Positions 7,028-14,052 of a stretch of 14,145 bases of DNA are shown here, piece by piece. Under the pieces are notes generated by a model, which ran no database searches, was not told the origin of the DNA, and saw nothing but the letters and a program-made list of their open reading frames with translations. This stretch comes from DASYGT01 sp035999365 (lineage in GTDB: Bacteria; Actinomycetota; Actinomycetes; Mycobacteriales; Jatrophihabitantaceae), in NCBI GenBank assembly GCA_035999365.1, contig DASYGT010000043.1:1-14145 (forward strand), in the 5' to 3' direction. Positions within the stretch are counted from its first letter, which is position 1; every line of letters starts with the position of its first letter. The translations under genes and the position numbers were made by a program.

Positions 7028-8404
7028 CTACTGCGTAGTCGAGATGAAGACGTTCTTGGTCTCGGTGAACGCGAAGGGCGCGTCCGGGCCGAGCTCACGA
7101 CCGAGCCCGGAAGACTTGAACCCACCGAACGGTGTCCAGTACCGCACGGACGAATGCGAGTTGACCGACAGGTTTCCCGACTCGATGCCGCGGCTCACCC
7201 GGATCGCGCGCCCCAGATCGCGGGTCCAGATCGAACCGGACAGGCCGAACCGGCTGTCGTTCGCGATGCGGATCGCATCGGCCTCGTCGTCGAAGGGCAG
7301 CACGGCCACGACCGGGCCGAAGATCTCCTCGTGCAACACCCGGTCGGCACGGTCGGTTGGCGTGAGCACGGTGGGCGGATACCAGAACCCAGCCTCCGAC
7401 GGCGCGCTGCCACGAAAGGCGACCTGATCCTCCCGAACGTAGGAACCCACCAGCTCGCGCTGCCTCGCACTGATCAGCGGCCCCATCTCAGCGGCCTCGT
7501 CGGACGGGTCGGTGACGACGACCTTCTTCACGGCTGTCTCGAAATGAGCCATGAACTCGTCGTATACGGACCGCTGAACGAGGATGCGCGAGCGGGCGCA
7601 GCAGTCCTGCCCGGCGTTGTCGAACACCGCGTAGGGCGCCGTCGAGGCGGCCAGCTGCAGATCGGCATCGGCGAAAACGACGTTCGCGCTCTTGCCACCG
7701 AGCTCGAGGGTGACCGGCTTGACGTGCCGCGCACAGCCGGCCATCACCTGCTGGCCGACCTCGGTCGAGCCGGTAAAGACGATCTTTGCAACGTCCGGCG
7801 AATCGACGAATCGCTGACCGACCACGCTGCCCTTGCCCGGCAGCACCTGGAACACGTCCTGGGGCAACCCTGCTTCGAGAGCGAGCTCGGCCAGCCGGAT
7901 GGCCGTCAGCGGGGTGAGCTCAGCCGGCTTCAATACGACGGTGTTGCCGGCCGCGAGGGCGGGTGCGAACGCCCACGAGGCAATCGGCATGGGGAAGTTC
8001 CACGGGACGATTGCGCCGATCACACCCAGCGGTTCGTGGAATGTCACGTCGATCCCGTCGGCGACCGGAATCTGCTGGCCGATCAACCGTTCGGGTGCAC
8101 CGGAGTAGTACGCAATGACATCGCGGACGTTGCCGGCCTCCCACCGGGCGTTCCCGATGGTGTGGCCGGAGTTCGTCACCTCGAGGCGCGCCAAGTTCTC
8201 GCGATCGGCATCGACGACCTCGGCAAAGCGACGCAGCAGCCGCGCCCTATCGCCCGGCGACACCTGCCGCCACGACTCGAACGCCGTGCGCGAGCGGGCG
8301 ATGGCGGCATCGGTGGCGTCGGCATCGAGCAACGCGACGGTCGTGACGTACTGCTCGGTGGCGGGATTGACGACATCGTGCGTGCCGGTGGCGGTGGTGG
8401 TCAT
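7028..8404 (-). CDS. NAD(P)-dependent aldehyde dehydrogenase (PuuC/aminobutyraldehyde type)
   Basis: The protein has 458 residues in the ALDH superfamily. Active-site parts are complete: PWNF with Asn136, VVLKP with Lys159, the FTGSTEVG cofactor turn at about 210-217, general base Glu234 in LELGGK, and nucleophile Cys268 in GQDCCARSR (a second Cys follows at once). EEIFGPVVAVLPFD and the C-terminal PFGGFKSSGLGRELG motif are also present. ATG at 8404 follows the ligase stop by 5 bases; the ribosome site is weak, suggesting coupling. In PuuC-like pathways such an enzyme oxidises a gamma-glutamylated amino aldehyde to the acid. The exact aldehyde is not readable from sequence. Betaine aldehyde dehydrogenases share these motifs and remain an alternative. 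Confidence 0.93.
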   Translation of the reverse strand: MTTTATGTHDVVNPATEQYVTTVALLDADATDAAIARSRTAFESWRQVSPGDRARLLRRFAEVVDADRENLARLEVTNSGHTIGNARWEAGNVRDVIAYYSGAPERLIGQQIPVADGIDVTFHEPLGVIGAIVPWNFPMPIASWAFAPALAAGNTVVLKPAELTPLTAIRLAELALEAGLPQDVFQVLPGKGSVVGQRFVDSPDVAKIVFTGSTEVGQQVMAGCARHVKPVTLELGGKSANVVFADADLQLAASTAPYAVFDNAGQDCCARSRILVQRSVYDEFMAHFETAVKKVVVTDPSDEAAEMGPLISARQRELVGSYVREDQVAFRGSAPSEAGFWYPPTVLTPTDRADRVLHEEIFGPVVAVLPFDDEADAIRIANDSRFGLSGSIWTRDLGRAIRVSRGIESGNLSVNSHSSVRYWTPFGGFKSSGLGRELGPDAPFAFTETKNVFISTTQ

Positions 8405-8409
8405 GCGCG

Positions 8410-9768
8410 TCAGAACCGCTCGAAGTTCCGGACGCGCTCCCAGTCCGTCACCGCGGCGTCGAAGGCGTCGATCTCGACACGGGCCATGTTGGCGTAGTGG
8501 TCGACGACCGCGTCACCGAACGCCTCACGCGCGATGCTGCTCGACGTCCACAGGCCGGCCGCCTCGCGCAGTGTCGTCGGTACGCGGTCGGCGTCGCTGG
8601 CGTAGCCGTTGCCTCCGAATGCCTCGCCAGGGGCGAGCCCGGAGTCGATGCCGTGCAAACCGGCAGCGATCATGGCCGCCACGGCGAGATAGGGATTCAC
8701 GTCCCCGCCAGGGACACGGTTCTCGAATCTCAGACTCGAACCGCGCCCGACGACACGGATCGCACACGTGCGGTTGTCCCAACCCCACAGCACCGCGGTG
8801 GGCGCGAACGAACCGTGCTGGTAGCGCTTGTACGAGTTGATGTTGGGGGCGAAGAAGCAGCTCAGCTCACGCAGCGCTGCCAGCTGTCCACCGACGAACT
8901 GCTGGAACAACTTCGAGACGCCTCCGGGCTCGTCACCGGCGAAGACGGGATCGCCGTCTGGTGTGCGAAGCGACAGGTGGATGTGGCAGCTGTTGCCTTC
9001 GCGCTCGTTGTACTTCGCCATGAACGTCAGAGACGATCCCTGGTGCGCGGCGATCTCCTTGGCGCCTGTCTTGTAGATGACGTGGTTGTCGCAGGTGCGC
9101 AGCGCCTCGTCGTACTTGAAGGCGATCTCGTGCTGGCCAGGATTGCATTCACCCTTGGCCGATTCGACCTGCATCCCGGCATCGCGCATGCCTAACCGGA
9201 TCTCGCGGAGCAGTGGCTCGACGCGGCTGGTGCCGAGGATCGAGTAGTCGATGTTGTACTGGTTCGCCGGGTCCAAGTCGCGGTAGCCCTTCGACCACGC
9301 CTGCTCGTAGGTGTCGTTGAAGACGATGAATTCCAGCTCGGTCCCGACCATCGCCTGCCAGCCACGTTCGGCGAGGCGGTCGAGCTGGCGGCGCAGTATC
9401 TGACGTGGCGACTCGACCACGGGGGTGCCGTCGAGCCAACCGGCGTCGGCCAGGAGCATCGCCGTGCCGGGCTGCCATGGCACGCGCCGCAGCGTGTCCA
9501 GGTCGGGAAGCATCACCAGATCGCCGTAGCCGCGTTCCCAGGACGAGATGGCGAATCCTTCGACGGTGTTCATCTCCACGTCCACCGCGAGCAGGTAGTT
9601 GCACCCATCAGTGCCATGGTCCAGAACGTCGTCGAGGAAGTAGGTCGCGTCGAGACGCTTGCCCTGCAACCGGCCCTGCATGTCCGGGATCGCGAGCACG
9701 ACTGTGTGGATATCCCCGCCCGCGACAGCTGCGCGCAGTTCGTCGACCGTCATCGGTGCAGTCGGCAT
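8410..9768 (-). CDS. Glutamine-synthetase-fold ligase, probable gamma-glutamyl-amine synthetase (PuuA/GlnA3 type)
   Basis: The protein has 452 residues in the GS type I fold. The metal ligands are present: Glu144 and Glu146 in ELEF, Glu207 and Glu214 in GECNPGQHE, His262 in NSCHIHLSL, and Glu349 in FENRVPGGDVNPY, along with substrate arginines at 315, 333, 338 and 351. The NGSGMH loop of true glutamine synthetase is replaced by GNSCH, and no DLPPEE adenylylation loop is seen. Both are usual in PuuA-like enzymes that join an amine, not ammonia, to glutamate using ATP. ATG at 9768 was chosen because AAGGGGG ends 6 bases before it; an in-frame ATG at 9804 has its purine run too close. It heads the ligase-ALDH-SDR set, and a PuuD-like hydrolase lies two genes upstream, which supports amine catabolism over nitrogen assimilation. 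The amine itself (putrescine, ethanolamine, methylated amine or other) is unknown. Confidence 0.92.
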   Translation of the reverse strand: MPTAPMTVDELRAAVAGGDIHTVVLAIPDMQGRLQGKRLDATYFLDDVLDHGTDGCNYLLAVDVEMNTVEGFAISSWERGYGDLVMLPDLDTLRRVPWQPGTAMLLADAGWLDGTPVVESPRQILRRQLDRLAERGWQAMVGTELEFIVFNDTYEQAWSKGYRDLDPANQYNIDYSILGTSRVEPLLREIRLGMRDAGMQVESAKGECNPGQHEIAFKYDEALRTCDNHVIYKTGAKEIAAHQGSSLTFMAKYNEREGNSCHIHLSLRTPDGDPVFAGDEPGGVSKLFQQFVGGQLAALRELSCFFAPNINSYKRYQHGSFAPTAVLWGWDNRTCAIRVVGRGSSLRFENRVPGGDVNPYLAVAAMIAAGLHGIDSGLAPGEAFGGNGYASDADRVPTTLREAAGLWTSSSIAREAFGDAVVDHYANMARVEIDAFDAAVTDWERVRNFERF

Positions 9769-9774
9769 AGCGAT

Positions 9775-9781
9775 CCCCCTT
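9775..9781 (-). promoter_or_regulatory. Ribosome site fixing the ligase start
   Basis: AAGGGGG lies 6 bases before the ATG at 9768 and decides this start over the in-frame ATG at 9804. It lies at the end of one copy of a 9-base direct repeat (CCTTCTCGC on the plus strand). Confidence 0.6.
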
Positions 9782-9829
9782 CTCGCTGAAGGTCCAGCGA
9801 CCATACCTTCTCGCCCGGCTGAGCGGAAA
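9778..9829 (-). promoter_or_regulatory. Candidate promoter/operator region of the ligase gene
   Basis: The 108-base gap 9769-9876 is the only real gap inside the catabolic cluster. It holds a dyad GGTC-CAGC-GACC at 9791-9802 and a 9-base direct repeat CCTTCTCGC at 9778-9786 and 9806-9814 (28 bases apart). It also has a weak promoter for the minus strand: -35 TTTCCG (9829-9824, 3 of 6), spacer 18, -10 TATGGT (9805-9800, 4 of 6). A start near 9793 would leave about 25 bases of leader including the ribosome site. The dyad overlaps the -10 and could bind the GntR/FCD regulator encoded just upstream, whose family prefers short dyads. Nearer the regulator stop, a small CCGGG/CCCGG hairpin (9838-9854) might attenuate read-through. 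All are guesses from pattern. Confidence 0.3.
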
Positions 9830-9876
9830 GCCCTATGCCGGGTGGCAGGCCCGGATGCACGGCAGCTCGGCGGCGG

Positions 9877-10611
9877 TCAGCTGAGGAAGCCACGTAGCAA
9901 GGCAGCCGTGCCATCGACATGCTCCTCCATCTCGACCCGTGCAGCGTCGGCCTCACCGGCGAGGATGGCATCGACGATCGCGGCGTGCTGCACGTTCGAA
10001 TGGGCGATGTTCGTCGCGATCACCGGGATGGCACGCAGCAATTCGTCGAGCCGCATCTGCACGTCGGCAACCACCGCGGTGACCGATGCGCTGCCGCCGA
10101 GCGCCGCAATGGCGAGGTGCAGCCGCGAATCGGCCAGCCGTCGCTCTGCCGCGGTGCAACCGGTCGCGTCGTCGAGGTATCGACGCAGGCTGGCTCGGTC
10201 GGCCGCCGTCAGGGTGCGCGAGGCGGCAAGCCCCGCAGCGCCTGGCTCGACCACTCGCCGCAGGTCGAGCGCGTCGTCGAGCGCGTGACCCAGCGAACGG
10301 CTGATCTGTTCGGCCGGACGCGCCCGCTTCGGCTTCGGCGACAGCACGAACGTCCCGCCGCCGCGGCCCCGGCGCGATTCCACCAGGCCGACGTCACGCA
10401 GCGCCTTGATCGCCTCGCGCAGTGTCACCCGGCTGACCCCGAACGTCTCGGCCAACTCGCGTTCCGGCGGCAACCGCTCACCGTCGGCCAGGACTCCGAG
10501 CCGGATGCTCTGCGCCAACCGCTCGACGGTCACCTCGAAGGCATTGCGGACAGGCACCGGCGAGAAGATCGTCCGCGCCCAGAGCGCCTCTACGTTGCCG
10601 CGCGCCGTCAC
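9877..10611 (-). CDS. GntR-family regulator with FCD effector domain (FadR subfamily)
   Basis: The protein has 244 residues. A winged helix-turn-helix spans about 22-90, with the GntR signature (LPPERELAETFGVSRVTLRE at 47-66) and a Gly-rich wing. An all-helical FCD domain spans about 105-240 and has the usual metal-site pattern: Asp and His in DSRLH, a His in QHAAIVDAI, and a His in EEHVD. Such sites bind a metal plus a small organic acid in the family. The start is GTG at 10611-10609, overlapping the hydrolase stop as GTGA; the same frame stays open to 11055, but that part lies inside the hydrolase gene and is Arg/Gly-rich non-family sequence. Sitting between the hydrolase and ligase genes, it is most likely the local sensor of a pathway acid and controls the cluster and itself. 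Mycobacterial Mce1R belongs to the same subfamily, so control of the nearby mce operon is a lesser possibility. Confidence 0.93.
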   Translation of the reverse strand: MTARGNVEALWARTIFSPVPVRNAFEVTVERLAQSIRLGVLADGERLPPERELAETFGVSRVTLREAIKALRDVGLVESRRGRGGGTFVLSPKPKRARPAEQISRSLGHALDDALDLRRVVEPGAAGLAASRTLTAADRASLRRYLDDATGCTAAERRLADSRLHLAIAALGGSASVTAVVADVQMRLDELLRAIPVIATNIAHSNVQHAAIVDAILAGEADAARVEMEEHVDGTAALLRGFLS

Positions 10612-11408
10612 GCCGGTACCTGGTTCCCGTCGGCGAAGACCCGGCAGGCATCGACGAAGCCGCGGAAGAGCGGCGCTCCGTCGGCGACCTCGGGATGCCA
10701 CTGCACCCCCACCACCCAGTGCGGCCCCGGGCGCTCGACAGCCTCGACCACGCCGTCGTCGGCCCATCCGCTGGCGATGAGGCCCGTCCCGAGCCGGTCG
10801 ACCGCCTGATGGTGGTACGTCGGCACCTGCGCGCTCGTGCCGATCAGTCCGGCGATCGTGGAGTCCGCCGCGAGCGCGACCGCATGACGGCCGTGCTGTC
10901 CGACGACCGGACAATGCGCGAAGTGGCCGACCGCATCGGGCAGGTGCTGCACCAGGTCGCCACCGAGCGCGACGTTGAGCACCTGCATACCGCGGCAGAT
11001 GGCCAGTACCGGCATGCCGCGATCGAGCGCCGCCCTGGTGAGCGCGATCTCCCACGTGTCGCGATTCGCCCGTGCCGGTCCGGTGTGTTCGTCCCGCGTG
11101 GCGCGGTAGCGAACCGGGTCCACGTCCGCTCCCCCAGCCAGTGCGAGGCCGTGCAGGCCGTCCAGGACGGTGTCGGCCGAGCGCGCCGCATCATCGAGCG
11201 CGGCGGGCGGTAGCAGCAGGGGAAGTCCACCGGCAAGGGCGACTGCGTCGCAGTAGGACGTGGGCAGCAGGTCTGCTGCCTCGTTCCAGACTCCCCACGC
11301 GGCGGTCTCTCGATACGTGGTGAGCCCGACGCGGGGCATGGCCACAGGTGCCGGATCGGTCACCGCCAAATGGTACGACCGCTGGTCCATCTGCGCGCCG
11401 TTCATCAT
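10608..11408 (-). CDS. Class I glutamine amidotransferase-like gamma-glutamyl hydrolase (PuuD/peptidase C26 family)
   Basis: The protein has 266 residues. The catalytic triad is clear: Cys138 in LAICRGMQVLN, with His238 and Glu240 in QWHPE. The N-terminal PRVGLTTYRE and the GLALAGGADVDP strand are those of gamma-glutamyl-GABA hydrolases. The family cleaves the gamma-glutamyl bond in the last step of glutamylated-amine pathways, freeing glutamate and an amino acid. Start: tandem ATGs at 11408 and 11405; the first shares ATGA with the FAD/GcvT stop and has AAGGGCGG about a dozen bases upstream. The frame is open to 11471, but the extra 21 residues lie in the upstream gene. The stop overlaps the GntR regulator start. 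The presence of both this hydrolase and a PuuA-like ligase is the main evidence for a gamma-glutamyl route here. Confidence 0.93.
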   Translation of the reverse strand: MMNGAQMDQRSYHLAVTDPAPVAMPRVGLTTYRETAAWGVWNEAADLLPTSYCDAVALAGGLPLLLPPAALDDAARSADTVLDGLHGLALAGGADVDPVRYRATRDEHTGPARANRDTWEIALTRAALDRGMPVLAICRGMQVLNVALGGDLVQHLPDAVGHFAHCPVVGQHGRHAVALAADSTIAGLIGTSAQVPTYHHQAVDRLGTGLIASGWADDGVVEAVERPGPHWVVGVQWHPEVADGAPLFRGFVDACRVFADGNQVPA

Positions 11409-13867
11409 CGGCGAATCCGTCCGCCCTTCGGGTCGAAGAGGGGCTCGCACCGCACGGTGGCACCGGTCCACGCGCCGAACAGGTCGACCTCCACCCGCGT
11501 TCCTTCGGCGGCGCAGCCGACCGGCAGGTATGCATACGCGATCGACGCGCCGAGCGTGTAGCCGATACCGCCCGACGTCACGCGCCCCACGACCTCCCGT
11601 CCGTGGCGCACCGGTTCACTGCCGAGGACGACCGACGACACGTCGTCCAGCACGAGTGCGCACAGCCGACGGGACAGGCCGGCGTCCTTCGCCTCGACAA
11701 GGGCAGCCCGGCCCTCGAAGCCACCGGGTTTGTCGAGCTTGACGCAGAAGTCGAGACCCGCCTCGTATGGCGTTGTCTCTGCAGTGATGTCGCTGCCCCA
11801 TACGCGGTAGCCCTTCTCCAGCCGCATGCTCTCGATGGCCCGGTAACCTCCGGCCACCATGCCTGCGGGGCGGCCGACGGCCCACAGCGCCCGCCACAGG
11901 TTGGCGCCGTATTCCGCCGGTGCGTACAGCTCCCAGCCGAGCTCGCCCACGAACGTCACGCGCAGCGCACGGACGGGAACGTCGCCGACGGTCAGTTCGC
12001 GCGATGCCATGAACGGGAACGCATCGTTGTCGAGCGGAACAGGGGTCAGCTCACCGAGCACGTCACGCGCGCGCGGGCCCCACAGCGCGAAACACGCGGA
12101 CTGCCCCGTGACGTCCGCGATGCGAACCTGGGCACTGCGCCGTCGTGCCTGCTTGGCCAGCCAAGCACGGTCGTGCGACCCGAATGCGGTGCCAGTGACG
12201 ATCAAGAAGCTCTGCTCGCCGGTGCGGGTGACGGTGAAGTCGCATTCGATCCCACCCCGGCGATTCAGTGCCTGCGTGTACGTCACCGAGCCGACCGAGC
12301 GGGCGACCCGGTTGTCGCACACCCATTCGAGCAGCGTCGCCGCGTCCGGTCCGCTGACCTCGATCTTGGCGAACGACGACTCGTCGAACAGCCCTACGGC
12401 ATCGCGTGTCCCGTGATGTTCGGACGCGATCGCGGCTGACCAATAGTGCCCAGCCCAACCCGCCGGCCGCGGCGCGTCCGGAACGACGTCGGCGTTGGAC
12501 TCGTACCAGTCGACGCGCTCCCACCCCGCCTTCTCACCGAACTGTGCGCGGTGGCCGACGTGCCAGCCGAAGGCCGGCGACACCCGCAGCGGGCGCCCCG
12601 ATGCGCGCTGCATGCCGGGATACGGAATGTCGTAATAGGTCTGGTAATTCTCGACGGTACGACCGAGCGTGTAGCCCGGCGATCGGTACTCGTCGCCGAA
12701 GCGGTTGATGTCCATGTGCCAGAGGTCGAGGCCGGGCTCACCGTCCAGGATCCACTCCGCCATGACCTGGCCGATACCGCCCGCGCCGGCGATTCCGTGC
12801 GCGCAGAACCCCGCAGCGACGAAGAACCCGCCGACCGACGTCTCACCCAGGCAGAACTCGTTGTCCGGAGTGAACGCTTCTGGGCCGTTGATCACCTTGC
12901 GCACACCGACGGTGCGCATCGCGGGAACGCGCAGCCCGGAGTTCTCGGTGATCTCCTCCATGCGCTCCCAGTCCTCTGGAAGCAGCCGGCCGTTGAAGTC
13001 CGCCGCGATCGCATCGAAACTCGTATCGGTTGCCGTCCACGGCGCCGGGTCGCGTTCGTAGCCGCCCATCACCAAGCCGTCGACCTCGGGACGGAAGTAC
13101 ACCAGCAGATCCGGGTCTCGCAACGTCGGCAACGAGTGCTCGGTGCGGGTGAGGAACGGTTCGGTGATCAGGTACTGATGCGACATCGGAACGATGGGGA
13201 TGCGGACACCGGCCATCCGCCCGATCTCTGCCGCGAACATCCCGCCGCAGTTCACGACGATGTCGCAGGTGATGTCACCGCGATCGGTACGTACCGATCG
13301 CACCTGCCCGTCGTGCACATCTATGCCGAGCACCCGGGTGTGTTCGGCAATGTGCACGCCGCGCTGCCGGGCGAGGTTGGCCAGCGCGTAACACAGTTGC
13401 GACGGGTCTAGGTAACCGTCGGATTCGAGGTATGCCGCACCGACGATGCCCGCCGTGTCGATGAGTGGGAACAGATCCTTCGCCTCGGCCGGCGAGATCT
13501 CGTGCAGCGGTAGGTCGTAGGTTCGCGCCCAGGCGATCTGTCGGCGGATCTCCTCGAGCCGTTCGCTACTGGAGGCGAGCTTGATGCTTCCGCACTCGTT
13601 CCAACCGAGTTGGTGTTCGCCGTCGCGTAGCTGGCGGTACAGCTCGACGGAGTACATGTTCATCCGGGTCAGCGTCGGGTCGGCGCGCAGCTGCCCCACC
13701 AGTCCCGCCGAGTGAAACGTCGAGCCGCTGGTCAGCTCCGCCCGCTCGAGCAGCACCACGTCCGTTTCGCCGCGTTCGGCGAGGTGATAGGCCACGCTGG
13801 CGCCGCCGACTCCGCCACCGATCACCACGACCCGTGCGGACTCGGGAACTTCGCGGTGGGAGGCCAT
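11405..13867 (-). CDS. FAD/GcvT-fold dehydrogenase of the dimethylglycine/sarcosine dehydrogenase family
   Basis: The protein has 820 residues and the full domain set of the family. It opens with a Rossmann FAD site (VVVIGGGVGGASVAYHLAERG region, residues 13-33) and a GSTFHSAGL motif whose His52 sits where the family attaches FAD covalently. The DAO fold continues to about 375 (GFCAHGIAGAGGIG closes the FAD site), then the FAO_M linker domain at about 378-430, a GcvT folate-binding domain at about 440-710 (GGIECDF with Asp543; GELGWELYAP at 641-650), and the GcvT C-terminal barrel at about 725-815. Known members strip an N-methyl group and pass it to tetrahydrofolate. It is first in the cluster, with its stop overlapping the hydrolase start. 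ATG 13867 places the FAD motif at the normal distance; no ribosome site precedes it and a promoter lies 8 bases away, suggesting a leaderless mRNA. Substrate (dimethylglycine, sarcosine or another N-methyl amine) is uncertain. Confidence 0.93.
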   Translation of the reverse strand: MASHREVPESARVVVIGGGVGGASVAYHLAERGETDVVLLERAELTSGSTFHSAGLVGQLRADPTLTRMNMYSVELYRQLRDGEHQLGWNECGSIKLASSSERLEEIRRQIAWARTYDLPLHEISPAEAKDLFPLIDTAGIVGAAYLESDGYLDPSQLCYALANLARQRGVHIAEHTRVLGIDVHDGQVRSVRTDRGDITCDIVVNCGGMFAAEIGRMAGVRIPIVPMSHQYLITEPFLTRTEHSLPTLRDPDLLVYFRPEVDGLVMGGYERDPAPWTATDTSFDAIAADFNGRLLPEDWERMEEITENSGLRVPAMRTVGVRKVINGPEAFTPDNEFCLGETSVGGFFVAAGFCAHGIAGAGGIGQVMAEWILDGEPGLDLWHMDINRFGDEYRSPGYTLGRTVENYQTYYDIPYPGMQRASGRPLRVSPAFGWHVGHRAQFGEKAGWERVDWYESNADVVPDAPRPAGWAGHYWSAAIASEHHGTRDAVGLFDESSFAKIEVSGPDAATLLEWVCDNRVARSVGSVTYTQALNRRGGIECDFTVTRTGEQSFLIVTGTAFGSHDRAWLAKQARRRSAQVRIADVTGQSACFALWGPRARDVLGELTPVPLDNDAFPFMASRELTVGDVPVRALRVTFVGELGWELYAPAEYGANLWRALWAVGRPAGMVAGGYRAIESMRLEKGYRVWGSDITAETTPYEAGLDFCVKLDKPGGFEGRAALVEAKDAGLSRRLCALVLDDVSSVVLGSEPVRHGREVVGRVTSGGIGYTLGASIAYAYLPVGCAAEGTRVEVDLFGAWTGATVRCEPLFDPKGGRIRR

Positions 13868-13875
13868 GGCTGGTC

Positions 13876-13904
13876 ATGATCCGACGACCGGGCGCCGACG
13901 ACAA
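13876..13904 (-). promoter_or_regulatory. Predicted leaderless promoter of the FAD/GcvT gene
   Basis: The -35 box is TTGTCG (13904-13899, 4 of 6), with a 17-base spacer and a -10 box GATCAT (13881-13876, 4 of 6). Only 8 bases separate the -10 from the ATG at 13867, so transcription would start at or next to the A of the start codon. This fits the absence of a ribosome site, and leaderless mRNAs are common in actinobacteria. The repeated CCGACGAC lies between the two boxes. Confidence 0.4.
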
Positions 13905-13932
13905 GAGCATCGCCGACAAAAGGTACGAGGAC

Positions 13933-13962
13933 TAGACCGTTAAGACCCGGCGGGCCTACCAT
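13933..13962 (+). promoter_or_regulatory. Weak promoter candidate for the plus-strand gene
   Basis: TAGACC (13933-13938, 4 of 6 to -35) is followed by an 18-base spacer and TACCAT (13957-13962, 4 of 6 to -10). It would give a leader of about 84 bases before the GTG at 14053. Matches of this quality arise by chance, so this is tentative. Confidence 0.22.
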
Positions 13963-14052
13963 CCCGACACTGCCCGGCCACATCTGGCAGGCAGGCACGG
14001 GGGCCGACCACGCTCCAACGCGCCACCGGCTCCACGAGCGGGAGGAGGACGT

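Larger units (their letters stand above)
13868..14052. other. Divergent intergenic region
   Basis: This 185-base stretch lies between the FAD/GcvT gene and a plus-strand gene. It contains the two promoter candidates listed separately and a direct repeat CCGACGAC at 13881-13888 and 13895-13902, with a further CCGAC at 13913, inside and just beyond the spacer of the minus promoter. A short GGTC-N10-GACC dyad lies at 13872-13889. A CTGCC/GGCAG dyad occurs at about 13969-13989. No RNA gene or small coding frame with a ribosome site was seen. Confidence 0.4.

Noticed and set aside
6173..8497. 774-codon open frame on the plus strand opposite the SDR and ALDH genes
   Set aside because: It lies fully antisense to two enzymes with complete catalytic motifs. 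Its product is Arg/Gly/His-rich without family features, as expected for a shadow frame in GC-rich DNA.
9769..9804. Alternative ATG at 9804 for the ligase
   Set aside because: Its purine run is only about one base from the ATG, while ATG 9768 has AAGGGGG at a good distance and gives the usual family start.
10612..11055. Extension of the GntR/FCD regulator to 11055
   Set aside because: The extra 148 residues lie inside the hydrolase gene and resemble no part of the family. The GTGA overlap at 10611 gives a normal-length protein.
11348..13411. Long plus-strand frames opposite the FAD/GcvT gene
   Set aside because: The minus-strand gene is intact over 820 residues with all family domains; the opposite frames are Arg-rich shadows.
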